DNA from: an uncultured Clostridia bacterium
GTDB taxonomy: Bacteria > Bacillota > Clostridia > Christensenellales > UBA1242
Direction: 5' to 3'
Assembly (NCBI GenBank): GCA_934749845.1
Contig: CAKVHQ010000038.1
Span: forward strand, 1 to 5,185
DNA: 5,185 nt
Each line of letters starts with the position of its first letter. Within the stretch, counting starts at the first letter, position 1. Positions 1 to 5,185 of this stretch are shown here, in pieces. Under the pieces are notes generated by a model. That model was not told the DNA's origin, did no database searches, and was given only the letters and a program-made list of their open reading frames with translations. The translations under genes were made by a program, and so were the position numbers.

Positions 1-75
1 TTCTGCTATAGCATGAATAATTTTACAGATATTATATCAGAAAATGGCATGATTGTCAATAGAATGGCGTATTAA
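1..75 (+). CDS. possible 3' end of an unidentified gene (partial, weak)
   Basis: Frame 1 is open from the left edge to a TAA at 73-75, giving 24 residues that end in ENGMIVNRMAY. The other two plus frames close within the first 14 bases. If real, this is the C-terminus of a gene starting left of the window and reading in the same direction as the methyltransferase. I do not recognise the sequence and assign no function. A 24-codon open stretch is common by chance in AT-rich DNA, and an internal ATG at 13-15 has no convincing ribosome binding site. Only a small 4-bp stem (67-70 with 77-80) follows, so no terminator is visible. Confidence 0.25.
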   Translation, partial: FCYSMNNFTDIISENGMIVNRMAY

Positions 76-160
76 AACGCTGACTAAAATACAATTCATT
101 CGGTGAAAATTGACGTATATAAAGCCATGATTTGATAGACAATTGTGCCTGATTTGTCCA

Positions 161-189
161 TTGAATTATTTGATCGTCTGATATATAAT
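161..189 (+). promoter_or_regulatory. sigma-A type promoter for the methyltransferase
   Basis: A perfect -10 box TATAAT lies at 184-189, preceded after exactly 17 bases by TTGAAT at 161-166, a 4 of 6 match to the TTGACA -35 consensus. Transcription would start near 196, leaving a leader of about 130 nt before the methyltransferase start. It is the best promoter match I found by eye in the 76-328 gap and is correctly oriented. The start site is inferred. Confidence 0.6.
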
Positions 190-228
190 AAACTGAGGTC
201 GCCTCTAAAAACCTTGTTTGAGTGAAAA

Positions 229-270
229 ATGTGTATAGCACACCGCCTGCTTCTTCAAACCGATTTTTAG
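229..270 (+). CDS. possible leader peptide, 13 residues
   Basis: ATG at 229-231 opens a frame that reads MCIAHRLLLQTDF and stops at TAG 268-270. It lies between the two arms of the leader hairpin, and its stop codon sits in the 3' arm, so a translating ribosome would disrupt the 202-211/264-273 stem. The candidate ribosome binding site is weak: GAGTG at 220-224, only 4 bases before the ATG. The case for it is its position and the way its stop is embedded in the TTTAGAGGT repeat, as in the second mini-ORF. An ORF this short may be chance. Confidence 0.3.
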   Translation: MCIAHRLLLQTDF

Positions 271-285
271 AGGTTTCCTGAAAAA

Positions 286-315
286 GTGGAGTATTTGCGC
301 TTTTGGCATATTTAG
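286..315 (+). CDS. possible second mini-ORF, 9 residues, GTG start
   Basis: GTG at 286-288 begins a 9-codon frame (MEYLRFWHI if GTG is read as Met) that stops at TAG 313-315, inside the methyltransferase Shine-Dalgarno region and 13 bases before its ATG. AGAGG at 269-273 lies 12 bases upstream of the GTG, longer than ideal for a ribosome binding site. If translated, a ribosome ending here would sit on the methyltransferase start region, allowing translational coupling. The support is architectural only. Confidence 0.18.
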   Translation: MEYLRFWHI

Positions 316-321
316 AGGTGG
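314..321 (+). promoter_or_regulatory. Shine-Dalgarno of the methyltransferase
   Basis: AGAGGTGG lies 7 bases before the ATG at 329. An in-frame TAA at 323-325 closes the frame immediately upstream, so this site and ATG fix the start. The same bases are part of the second TTTAGAGGT copy, which is complementary to 202-209. Confidence 0.75.
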
Positions 322-328
322 TTAATTT

Positions 329-1075
329 ATGAGCGAATGGAATGCAGCGTTGTATGATAAGAAGCATGATTTTGTTGCTGAATACGGAAAGGGTCTTTTA
401 GAGTTTGTCCCTAAGAATAAGAAGCTGAGTATTCTTGACTTGGGCTGCGGAACAGGTACGCTGACAGCGCAGTTAGCGGAATTTGCAGAAACGATTATTG
501 GTATAGATAGTTCTGAGAGTATGATTGAAAAGGCACGCACTCAATATGGCAACATAAATTTTATGGTATGTGACGCTCTTTCATTACCTTTTGAAAAACA
601 GTTTGATGTTGTATTCTCAAATGCAGTGTTTCATTGGATAAATGATCATAACGCCCTGCTTAATGAGGTGCACAAGGTGTTAAAACCGGATGGCTTATTG
701 ATATGTGAGTTTGGAGCAAGCGGTAACATCGCAACAATTGATAATGCGTTTAAGAAAGCCTGCCGCGATTCAGGATATGAATTTAAAGCTAAATTCAACT
801 TTCCGACAAGCGAACATTTTGCAGGCTTATTAAATGCGAACGGTTTTATTATTGATAAGATCTATGATTTTGACAGACCCACGCCATTAAAGGATAACGA
901 AATCGGTTTAGTTAATTGGATAAATCAATTCTATGCCTCAGAATTAGAATTGATCCCTGAAAACACCAGAAATGAAATCATTGAAAAAGTTGAATGCTTA
1001 ACCAGAAGCTTGCTTTGGAATGGAAAAGAATGGATAGCTGATTATCGCAGACTGAGGGCAGTGGCACATATATAA
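329..1075 (+). CDS. class I SAM-dependent methyltransferase
   Basis: This is a complete 248-residue cytoplasmic enzyme that would transfer a methyl group from S-adenosylmethionine to an unknown acceptor. The Rossmann-type SAM site is clear: motif I ILDLGCGTG at 35-43, the acidic residue ending beta 2 at D60 (GIDSSESMIEKAR), CDALSLPF at 81-88 contacting the adenine side, and FDVVFSNAVFHWI at 92-104, followed by LKPDGLLICEF. The N-terminal W-N-A-x-L-Y-D-x-K-H and the C-terminal D-Y-R-R-L-R-x-V-A fit a widespread Firmicutes group of about 250 residues related to trans-aconitate methyltransferase (Tam). The substrate cannot be told from sequence. It is not Erm-like: the NPPF/NIPY-type catalytic motif of rRNA adenine methylases is missing. 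It stands alone, with its own promoter and leader, and converges on the dockerin gene. Its AT-rich composition differs from that neighbour, which may indicate transfer. No signal peptide or membrane segment is seen. Confidence 0.92.
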   Translation: MSEWNAALYDKKHDFVAEYGKGLLEFVPKNKKLSILDLGCGTGTLTAQLAEFAETIIGIDSSESMIEKARTQYGNINFMVCDALSLPFEKQFDVVFSNAVFHWINDHNALLNEVHKVLKPDGLLICEFGASGNIATIDNAFKKACRDSGYEFKAKFNFPTSEHFAGLLNANGFIIDKIYDFDRPTPLKDNEIGLVNWINQFYASELELIPENTRNEIIEKVECLTRSLLWNGKEWIADYRRLRAVAHI

Positions 1076-1120
1076 ATTCCTTTTTCCTGCTGCGATTGGA
1101 ACCAATGGCTGAACTTTGAA

Positions 1121-1166
1121 ATAAAAAAATCTGACCCGGAGCGAAATAGATTTCGTTCCGGGTCAG
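1121..1166 (-). terminator. intrinsic terminator of the dockerin-protein gene
   Basis: Bases 1131-1147 and 1150-1166 form a nearly perfect 17-position inverted repeat around a central AG, broken only by one G-T pair (1141/1156). In the minus direction the stem is followed by a run of seven T (complement of the A-run within 1121-1130), the standard rho-independent layout, starting 33 bases beyond the stop at 1199-1201. In the plus direction no T-run follows the stem, so it should act poorly as a terminator for the methyltransferase, although the strong hairpin could still protect that transcript's 3' end. Confidence 0.88.
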
Positions 1167-1198
1167 AAGCCAGTAAGAATATTAGATGTGCCAGTCCG

Positions 1199-4100
1199 TC
1201 AGAGCCCCGCAGCTTTTCTGAGAATAGCCGCCGCGTCCAGGGCGTTAACTGTTCCATCGCCGTTGACGTCTGCCATTTCGGCGTTGCTGAGCGAGTCGAT
1301 GCCAACAGCAAAGCGAAGAAGATGGGACGCGTCCATTGCGTTCATGATTCCGTTGTTATCTGCGTCGCCAGGAATGTCGCTGTACGCGCATATCATGGCG
1401 ACCAGTTCGCCGCTGCCTGTAACGGGTATCACAGCGGAACCGTCCGCGCCTATCCTTGCCGCGCCCACAAACGTTTTTACGCCGTTATTGCTGCGGTAAA
1501 GATTTACGAACTTCTCTCCGTCGATGGAACCGGGAGTGATCTTAACGTCAAATGTGAGACCGTCTGCGCTGATCACGATATTTGCAGAAAGCTTTCCGCG
1601 CAGCCCCGTGGTATTTCCAAAAGCCGAAGTGTAATCTATGGCGCCGGAGCCATTCACCCTGCTGCCGTCTACTATAATGCTTACGGCGTCTCTGATAACG
1701 AACTCGCACGTCTTTTTCTGCTCTGCAAGGACGCGAATGACGTTTTCAGGGATCGCGCTGCCGTTAGTCAGTACCGTGAATGTGGTGTTATCCGTCGTGC
1801 TTATATAATTGCAGATGAAATCCCAGGATTGGTTCTCACCGTTTATCGAGGGTCTGTCGTCCCTGAATACGGGTCTGACAGAACTGCCGGAACCGCCTGA
1901 GGAACCACCGGAAGTCTTTGGTATGGATTGCTCCTCTGACGCCTTGCATACAGCGCAGATACGCTGTTTCAGACCCTCGCGGGTGCTGGTGGCATTTCTG
2001 ATGATTTTCCATTCGCCGAACTTATGACCGACTGCGGGTATTTCAGTGATGTCGGTCTTAGCGTCGCAGCGCTCGCAGTGGTGCGACTTTGTTCCTGTTG
2101 TTGTGCAGCCGGCAGCCTTATCGGTCGTCCATGCTTTAGAGTAACTGTGTCCGAGCTTTGAGATAGTTTCGGTTTCGGTCTTTTGGCATACGGTGCAGGA
2201 ACGTTCCCTGGAGCCGTCGTTCGTGCAGTCGGCTTTTTTGGTTATCACCCAGTTGCCGAAGCTGTGCTTACCGGTTGCCGCGATGGTTACGGCTGCAAGG
2301 GTAGTTTCATTCTTGCCGTTTTCATCGGTGAACAGCTTGCCACAGTTGCTGCAGGAATAGTACTCTATGTTGCCAGTGTCAATGCAGGTCGGGGCCTTTG
2401 CAGCGTGCTTACTGATTTCGTGGCCTGCGACGTTGCCGTATTCATGACCGCACACTTCGCAGACTGCCTTTTCGGTGCAGGTCGCCTTGCTGCTGCTATG
2501 TTTCTCATAGCCGAACATTACGTCGCAGGATTCGCTGCCTGCGCAGACATACCAGTGGGCTGTTTCATTGTAGCTGTAGCCTCTGCTGACGTCTGGCTCG
2601 CAGAGCCTGAACGCGTCGGCTGTGATGTCCATCAGTCGCTCGGGATTGAAGTGGTAATCAAGTTCGAACGCGTCTGACGCTGAATCGAAAGAAACATGGT
2701 GGTCGCCATCTACAAGCCATAAGTACAGGCTGGTGTCGCCGGATTTTGCTGCGGTGTTGTTGTTTGCAATTGCCTTAACGCCGTCAACAGAGATCTCCGC
2801 GTTGTCTGGATTATCGATTTTCAGCAGGTATACGTCGTTAGAGAGGTTGTTCTTTATCTGGCTGTGCTGAAGTGCATTGGAGCCGTCCTCTGCCTTAATG
2901 GCTACTGAGCTGTTGGTGATGCAGATATTGACTGCATCTCCCTTGTCAGAAGCGCCGTTTCCTATCACGTCGTAGCCGGGGGTGCCTTTCTGCTGCAGGT
3001 CAACAACGCTGTCCTCAATAGAGATGTTGCTGCCTGTTCCAGTCAGACCGCCGCCAATGATCGCCGCGCCCGACCCTCCTGTCGCGCATACGACGGAGTT
3101 TGTAATGCTGATATTATCACCGTTGCTGTTCTGACCGCCGCCTATCGCCGCGCCAAAACCAGCTGTTTCAGCTGTAACCCTGGCGTTCTGTATGGTGATC
3201 CCGTCTGCGCCGCGTTCTCCACCGATCGCAGGGGAGAACTTTCCGCTGTAGGCAGAAACATTGCCTCCTGAAATAACGATGTCTTCGGCACTGCAATCTG
3301 CAGCACCGCCGATCGCGGTCGAAGAAACTGAACTTGCCTTGATGTTGCCGCCTTTAATGATAATATGGCATGCCTTGGTCACAGAATTGCTGCTTGTGCA
3401 GCCGATGGCAGTTCCCCGTGAGATAGACGTGGTCGCAGTGAGCGAGCCGCAGCTTTCGCCACAGCGGTGCGTAGTACTGGTCTTTGCCTTTTCGCAGGTT
3501 AATGTCAGTGTGCCTGAGCCGTCCTTGGCTATGCAGCTGCCGCTTAAACTGTTGTTGTTGATGGTGTTGGACGTTCCGTCTGCTAATGTGATCGTTGCGC
3601 TGTTATCTCCGGTTATGCATATCACCGAAGAAGCGCTTTGTGAAGACGGGGTTTTGATATTCACTCCCGCAAGCGTGATGTCGGCGTTGGAGTAAGCTAT
3701 GGAGATGGTGTCAGACGTTTCGCTTACGCCGTCCGCATTTCTTATGACAACCGGCTTATCAGTGCTGATAGTCAGAACTCCAGTATCAGCGGGGTAGGTG
3801 AAATCCGTGCCATATGTTAAGGAAGCGTTGCTGCCCGTGATAACAAGGCCTGAACCTATCTGCTCAAATTTATCGTCAACAAGGAGATAGGTGCGCTTCT
3901 CGCTGCCTACGGTGACATTGAGCAGACCGTTGCTGTCGGGAGCAAAGTAACCGTAATAGGTCTTGTCCGCGTTGCTCAGGAATTTGTAATAGAGACTGCT
4001 GCTGCCTATACAGATATCCTCGCCGTTCGGGTTGCTGATTGCGGCAAGATAAACATATTTGCCTTTGGAGTTTTTAGGTGTGACATTGCTCCTGAACGGT

Positions 4101-5185
4101 ATCAGGTGTTTATCTTCATCGTCTGCAAGATAAACCAGACCGCCGTTTATCTGATAGTTCGGGGTGGATGCGCCTACAGTCCAGCCGCCCAGTGCGGGAC
4201 TGTTGTAACCGCCCTGCGCAGTAACAATACCGTTGTTTATAACGATGTTGTCTGCCTGACCGTTTGCGCCTGAGCCTATTGCGCAGCCGAAATCATTGTT
4301 CATGTCGAAGTATTTTATTGCAGCGTTGATAACGCCGCCGTTAATGTAAATGCCGTCTGCATTGCCTGCCTGACCGCTGCCGATGGCTGCGCCGAAGCAG
4401 CTGTTGGCATTGATTATACCGCCGTTGATGGTGATGTTCTTTGCATTTGCTCCTTCACCTCCGCCGATGCCTGCGCCATCGCTGCTTTTTGCATCGATTC
4501 TGCCGCCGTTTATGATAATGTTGCTTGCGGATTTGTTATAATCGCCACCGATAGCCGCAGGGGATGTAGAGCTTGCCGCATTAAGTCCGCCACAGCTGCT
4601 GCCGCAGATATGACCGGCTTCTCCGCTGTGCTGGCAGGTTATGGTAAGTATTCCGCATGCTGCGCTGTCAGAGTTCTTGGACAGCGGTGCATAATTATAG
4701 GTTGTGGAAATGATGTTTTCTGTGCCGTCAGCAAGGATAATATTTACGTTTCCGCTGCTGTTGCTGGCAATTTCGATGGCACTGTATTCATTTACGCCTC
4801 TTTGAATATTTATTCCCGCAAGGGTAATGTTTGCTGAAACGCCGTTATCAATGTAAATGTCATTGCTGCATGGCTGCGCCGGGTCAACATTTTTGATGGT
4901 AATGCCCTTGGGTGATAAAATCGTCAGCGTGGTGCCGTCAATTTTGTAATCGGTTCCGTAGACGAGAGACTCGCTGCTGTCGGTCGCATAGAAGTCAAGC
5001 TTTATATTCTCAGCGTTTGTGAAACCGCTTTCGGTGTAAATATATTCAGTGGTGGTAGTGCCTACCGTTACGCTGTTTCTGCTGTTTTTCGGCATAAAAA
5101 CGTAGGACTTGTCAACCTTGGTGGAGGAATTGATGAGGTCGGTTTTGTATGTGCTGTTTGACGGATATGCTTTTCCGTTTACGGT
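1199..5185 (-). CDS. large modular dockerin protein with beta-helix modules (5' end outside window)
   Basis: The frame is open to the right edge, giving 1328 visible residues. Numbering here starts at the Met encoded at 5093-5095, which is internal because 30 further codons precede it and continue a module. In order: tail of a beta-helix module (to about 23); module 1 (24-405) and module 2 (406-810), each with a YGTD/LTI entry, TLAG[IV]NI and LADGT motifs, a C...HxCGxSCG cluster, glycine-rich coils (consensus A-x-I-G-G...I-x-I-x-x-G-x-[IV]-x-A) and a beta-rich cap; five Cys-rich repeats (about 871-1060); a Gly/Ser linker (1061-1072); a beta domain (about 1073-1240) of the kind often placed before dockerins; a type I dockerin (1242-1298). 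It is presumably exported and docked to a cellulosome scaffoldin. The helix modules resemble the carbohydrate-binding Cthe_2159 type, suggesting polysaccharide binding or adhesion. I see no catalytic motif, but an enzyme domain could lie in the missing N-terminus. The stop is TGA at 1199-1201, with a terminator just beyond. Confidence 0.9.
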   Translation of the reverse strand, partial: TVNGKAYPSNSTYKTDLINSSTKVDKSYVFMPKNSRNSVTVGTTTTEYIYTESGFTNAENIKLDFYATDSSESLVYGTDYKIDGTTLTILSPKGITIKNVDPAQPCSNDIYIDNGVSANITLAGINIQRGVNEYSAIEIASNSSGNVNIILADGTENIISTTYNYAPLSKNSDSAACGILTITCQHSGEAGHICGSSCGGLNAASSTSPAAIGGDYNKSASNIIINGGRIDAKSSDGAGIGGGEGANAKNITINGGIINANSCFGAAIGSGQAGNADGIYINGGVINAAIKYFDMNNDFGCAIGSGANGQADNIVINNGIVTAQGGYNSPALGGWTVGASTPNYQINGGLVYLADDEDKHLIPFRSNVTPKNSKGKYVYLAAISNPNGEDICIGSSSLYYKFLSNADKTYYGYFAPDSNGLLNVTVGSEKRTYLLVDDKFEQIGSGLVITGSNASLTYGTDFTYPADTGVLTISTDKPVVIRNADGVSETSDTISIAYSNADITLAGVNIKTPSSQSASSVICITGDNSATITLADGTSNTINNNSLSGSCIAKDGSGTLTLTCEKAKTSTTHRCGESCGSLTATTSISRGTAIGCTSSNSVTKACHIIIKGGNIKASSVSSTAIGGAADCSAEDIVISGGNVSAYSGKFSPAIGGERGADGITIQNARVTAETAGFGAAIGGGQNSNGDNISITNSVVCATGGSGAAIIGGGLTGTGSNISIEDSVVDLQQKGTPGYDVIGNGASDKGDAVNICITNSSVAIKAEDGSNALQHSQIKNNLSNDVYLLKIDNPDNAEISVDGVKAIANNNTAAKSGDTSLYLWLVDGDHHVSFDSASDAFELDYHFNPERLMDITADAFRLCEPDVSRGYSYNETAHWYVCAGSESCDVMFGYEKHSSSKATCTEKAVCEVCGHEYGNVAGHEISKHAAKAPTCIDTGNIEYYSCSNCGKLFTDENGKNETTLAAVTIAATGKHSFGNWVITKKADCTNDGSRERSCTVCQKTETETISKLGHSYSKAWTTDKAAGCTTTGTKSHHCERCDAKTDITEIPAVGHKFGEWKIIRNATSTREGLKQRICAVCKASEEQSIPKTSGGSSGGSGSSVRPVFRDDRPSINGENQSWDFICNYISTTDNTTFTVLTNGSAIPENVIRVLAEQKKTCEFVIRDAVSIIVDGSRVNGSGAIDYTSAFGNTTGLRGKLSANIVISADGLTFDVKITPGSIDGEKFVNLYRSNNGVKTFVGAARIGADGSAVIPVTGSGELVAMICAYSDIPGDADNNGIMNAMDASHLLRFAVGIDSLSNAEMADVNGDGTVNALDAAAILRKAAGL
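1202..1372 (-). other. type I dockerin domain
   Basis: The last 57 residues carry two EF-hand-like calcium loops, each followed by a short helix. Loop 1 has D1244, D1246, N1248, N1252 and D1255; loop 2 has D1276, N1278, D1280, N1284 and D1287. The helices carry LLR and ILR. Loop positions 10-11, which set cohesin specificity in known dockerins, are Ala-Met and Ala-Leu, near identical in both halves and unlike the Ser-Thr pair typical of Clostridium thermocellum. This symmetry would allow two-way binding to a cohesin. The near-terminal position is normal for the family. Confidence 0.93.
1373..1879 (-). other. beta-rich domain preceding the dockerin
   Basis: Residues about 1073-1241 start with S-W-D-F-I-x-x-Y-I and run through strands such as TFTVLTNG, PENVIRVLAEQ, EFVIRDAVSIIVDG, LTFDVKI, KFVNLYR and SAVIPVTGSGELVAMI. 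From family knowledge this looks like a domain often found just before dockerins or cell-wall anchors in clostridial surface proteins: a W-D pair, then a potential-substrate-free beta-sandwich ending in a strand before the anchor. No catalytic residues are evident. A spacer or structural role is the most I would infer. Confidence 0.5.
1880..1915 (-). other. Gly/Ser linker
   Basis: Residues 1061-1072 are almost only Gly and Ser (TSGGSSGGSGSS), a flexible hinge between the Cys-rich repeats and the C-terminal beta domain plus dockerin. Confidence 0.8.
1916..2533 (-). repeat. five Cys-rich CxxC/GH repeats in the dockerin protein
   Basis: Residues about 855-1060 hold five repeats of about 40 residues with the pattern C - about 6-11 residues - CxxC - (V/L/T)G(K)H. 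The cysteines are C873/C879/C882, C904/C915/C918, C957/C967/C970, C997/C1007/C1010 and C1047/C1050. The GH pairs fall at 891-892, 982-983 and 1023-1024, with a GKH variant at 942-944. In the fifth repeat the first cysteine is replaced, with Ser1037 at the aligned position. A half-repeat with C851 and C857 precedes the set. Such repeats are common in clostridial surface proteins and look metal-binding or disulfide-forming; which applies is not visible. Confidence 0.8.
2666..5185 (-). repeat. tandem beta-helix plus cap modules, at least three copies (first truncated)
   Basis: Two full copies run 5026 to 3881 and 3880 to 2666. Matching landmarks are YGTD at 46 and 428, TLAG at 91 and 474, LADGT at 121 and 504, and the HxCGxSCG cluster at 162 and 543, a constant offset of 380-383 residues. 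Each copy then shows four to five glycine-rich coils of about 25-30 residues and a beta-rich cap (VYL...NP, about 348 and 755). The first residues in view (YVFMPKNSRNSVTVG) match the end of the copy 1 cap (YGYFAPDSNGLLNVTVG), so a third copy lies to the right. The copies are clearly diverged in protein, so this is an old duplication. Confidence 0.75.

Larger units (their letters stand above)
196..328 (+). promoter_or_regulatory. structured 5' leader with alternative pairings to the ribosome binding site
   Basis: CCTCTAAAAA (202-211) is perfectly complementary to TTTTTAGAGG (264-273). Inside this stem GTTTGA (216-221) pairs with TCAAAC (255-260), and GTGT (231-234) can pair with ACAC (240-243), giving a long imperfect hairpin. 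The element TTTAGAGGT occurs at 266-274 and again at 311-319, where it forms the Shine-Dalgarno of the methyltransferase. CCTCTAAA (202-209) can therefore pair with either the hairpin arm or the ribosome binding site, which are mutually exclusive. Two short reading frames (229-270 and 286-315) lie in the leader. The arrangement recalls translational attenuators such as those of erm genes, but I recognise no known leader family. The pairings are seen directly; the regulation is inferred. Confidence 0.45.

Noticed and set aside
56..367. A 103-codon minus-strand open frame across the promoter and leader
   Set aside because: It overlaps the methyltransferase start and promoter antisense, has no recognisable domain and no ribosome binding site that I could see, and is best explained as chance in AT-rich DNA.
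329..1075. Reading the methyltransferase as an Erm-type 23S rRNA methylase because of its attenuator-like leader
   Set aside because: The SAM motifs and the FSNAVFHW segment fit the Tam-like small-molecule group, and the NPPF/NIPY-type motif of Erm enzymes is absent.
1095..1106. ATTGG-AA-CCAAT palindrome as a terminator for the methyltransferase
   Set aside because: The stem is only 5 bp with a 2-base centre and no T-run follows.
1322..1900. A 192-codon plus-strand open frame
   Set aside because: It is antisense to the C-terminal domain and dockerin of the minus gene. Its Ala/Val/Arg/Tyr-rich sequence is typical of a codon shadow and shows no domain.
2183..2677. A 164-codon plus-strand open frame rich in Ala, Val, Gly and Phe that looks membrane-like
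   Set aside because: It is the antisense reading of the Cys-rich repeats and the module 2 cap. The apparent hydrophobicity comes from complementing Glu/Lys/Thr codons.
3881..5026. Repeated glycine-rich stretches as a CRISPR or DNA-level tandem repeat
   Set aside because: The repetition is in protein motifs (A-x-I-G-G, INGG). The DNA copies are diverged, vary in length and lie in one continuous reading frame.
5093..5095. ATG as the start of the dockerin protein
   Set aside because: The frame stays open for 30 more codons to the window edge, these residues continue a module cap conserved in the next copy, and there is no signal peptide after this Met.

Overview
The window holds two convergent genes of clearly different base composition, plus a structured 5' leader in front of the left one. 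The right four fifths, on the minus strand, is the 3' part of a very large gene for a modular, presumably secreted protein ending in a type I dockerin. Dockerins attach proteins to cellulosome scaffoldins. The loop sequences (D-x-N/D-x-D/N-G-x-x-N-A-L/M-D) and the accompanying modules (beta-helix, CxxC repeats, a beta domain before the dockerin) suggest a gut or rumen clostridium of the Ruminococcus type. This placement is an inference from family knowledge; no marker gene in the window fixes the species.

Layout. 1-75: an open frame that could be the last 24 codons of a gene entering from the left (weak). 76-328: no long gene. It holds a good sigma-A type promoter (161-189) and a leader of about 130 nt with a long-range hairpin, two possible mini-ORFs and a repeated TTTAGAGGT element, the second copy of which is the Shine-Dalgarno of the next gene. 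329-1075 (+): a complete AT-rich gene for a class I SAM-dependent methyltransferase. 1076-1198: the convergent intergenic gap, with a strong intrinsic terminator for the minus-strand gene. 1199-5185 (-): the dockerin protein, open to the right edge, so its start and any signal peptide lie outside the window.

Read N to C, the large protein shows the tail of one module, two full copies of a roughly 380-residue glycine-rich beta-helix plus cap module, five Cys-rich CxxC/GH repeats, a Gly/Ser linker, a beta-rich domain and the dockerin. No catalytic domain is recognisable in the visible part, so it looks like a binding, adhesive or structural cellulosome component. The two genes are convergent and differently composed, so there is no reason to see them as one system. 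The methyltransferase block, with its own promoter and possibly regulated leader, may be an acquired cassette. The points most worth testing are the leader, which could be a translational attenuator, and the tandem beta-helix modules with a conserved Cys/His cluster.
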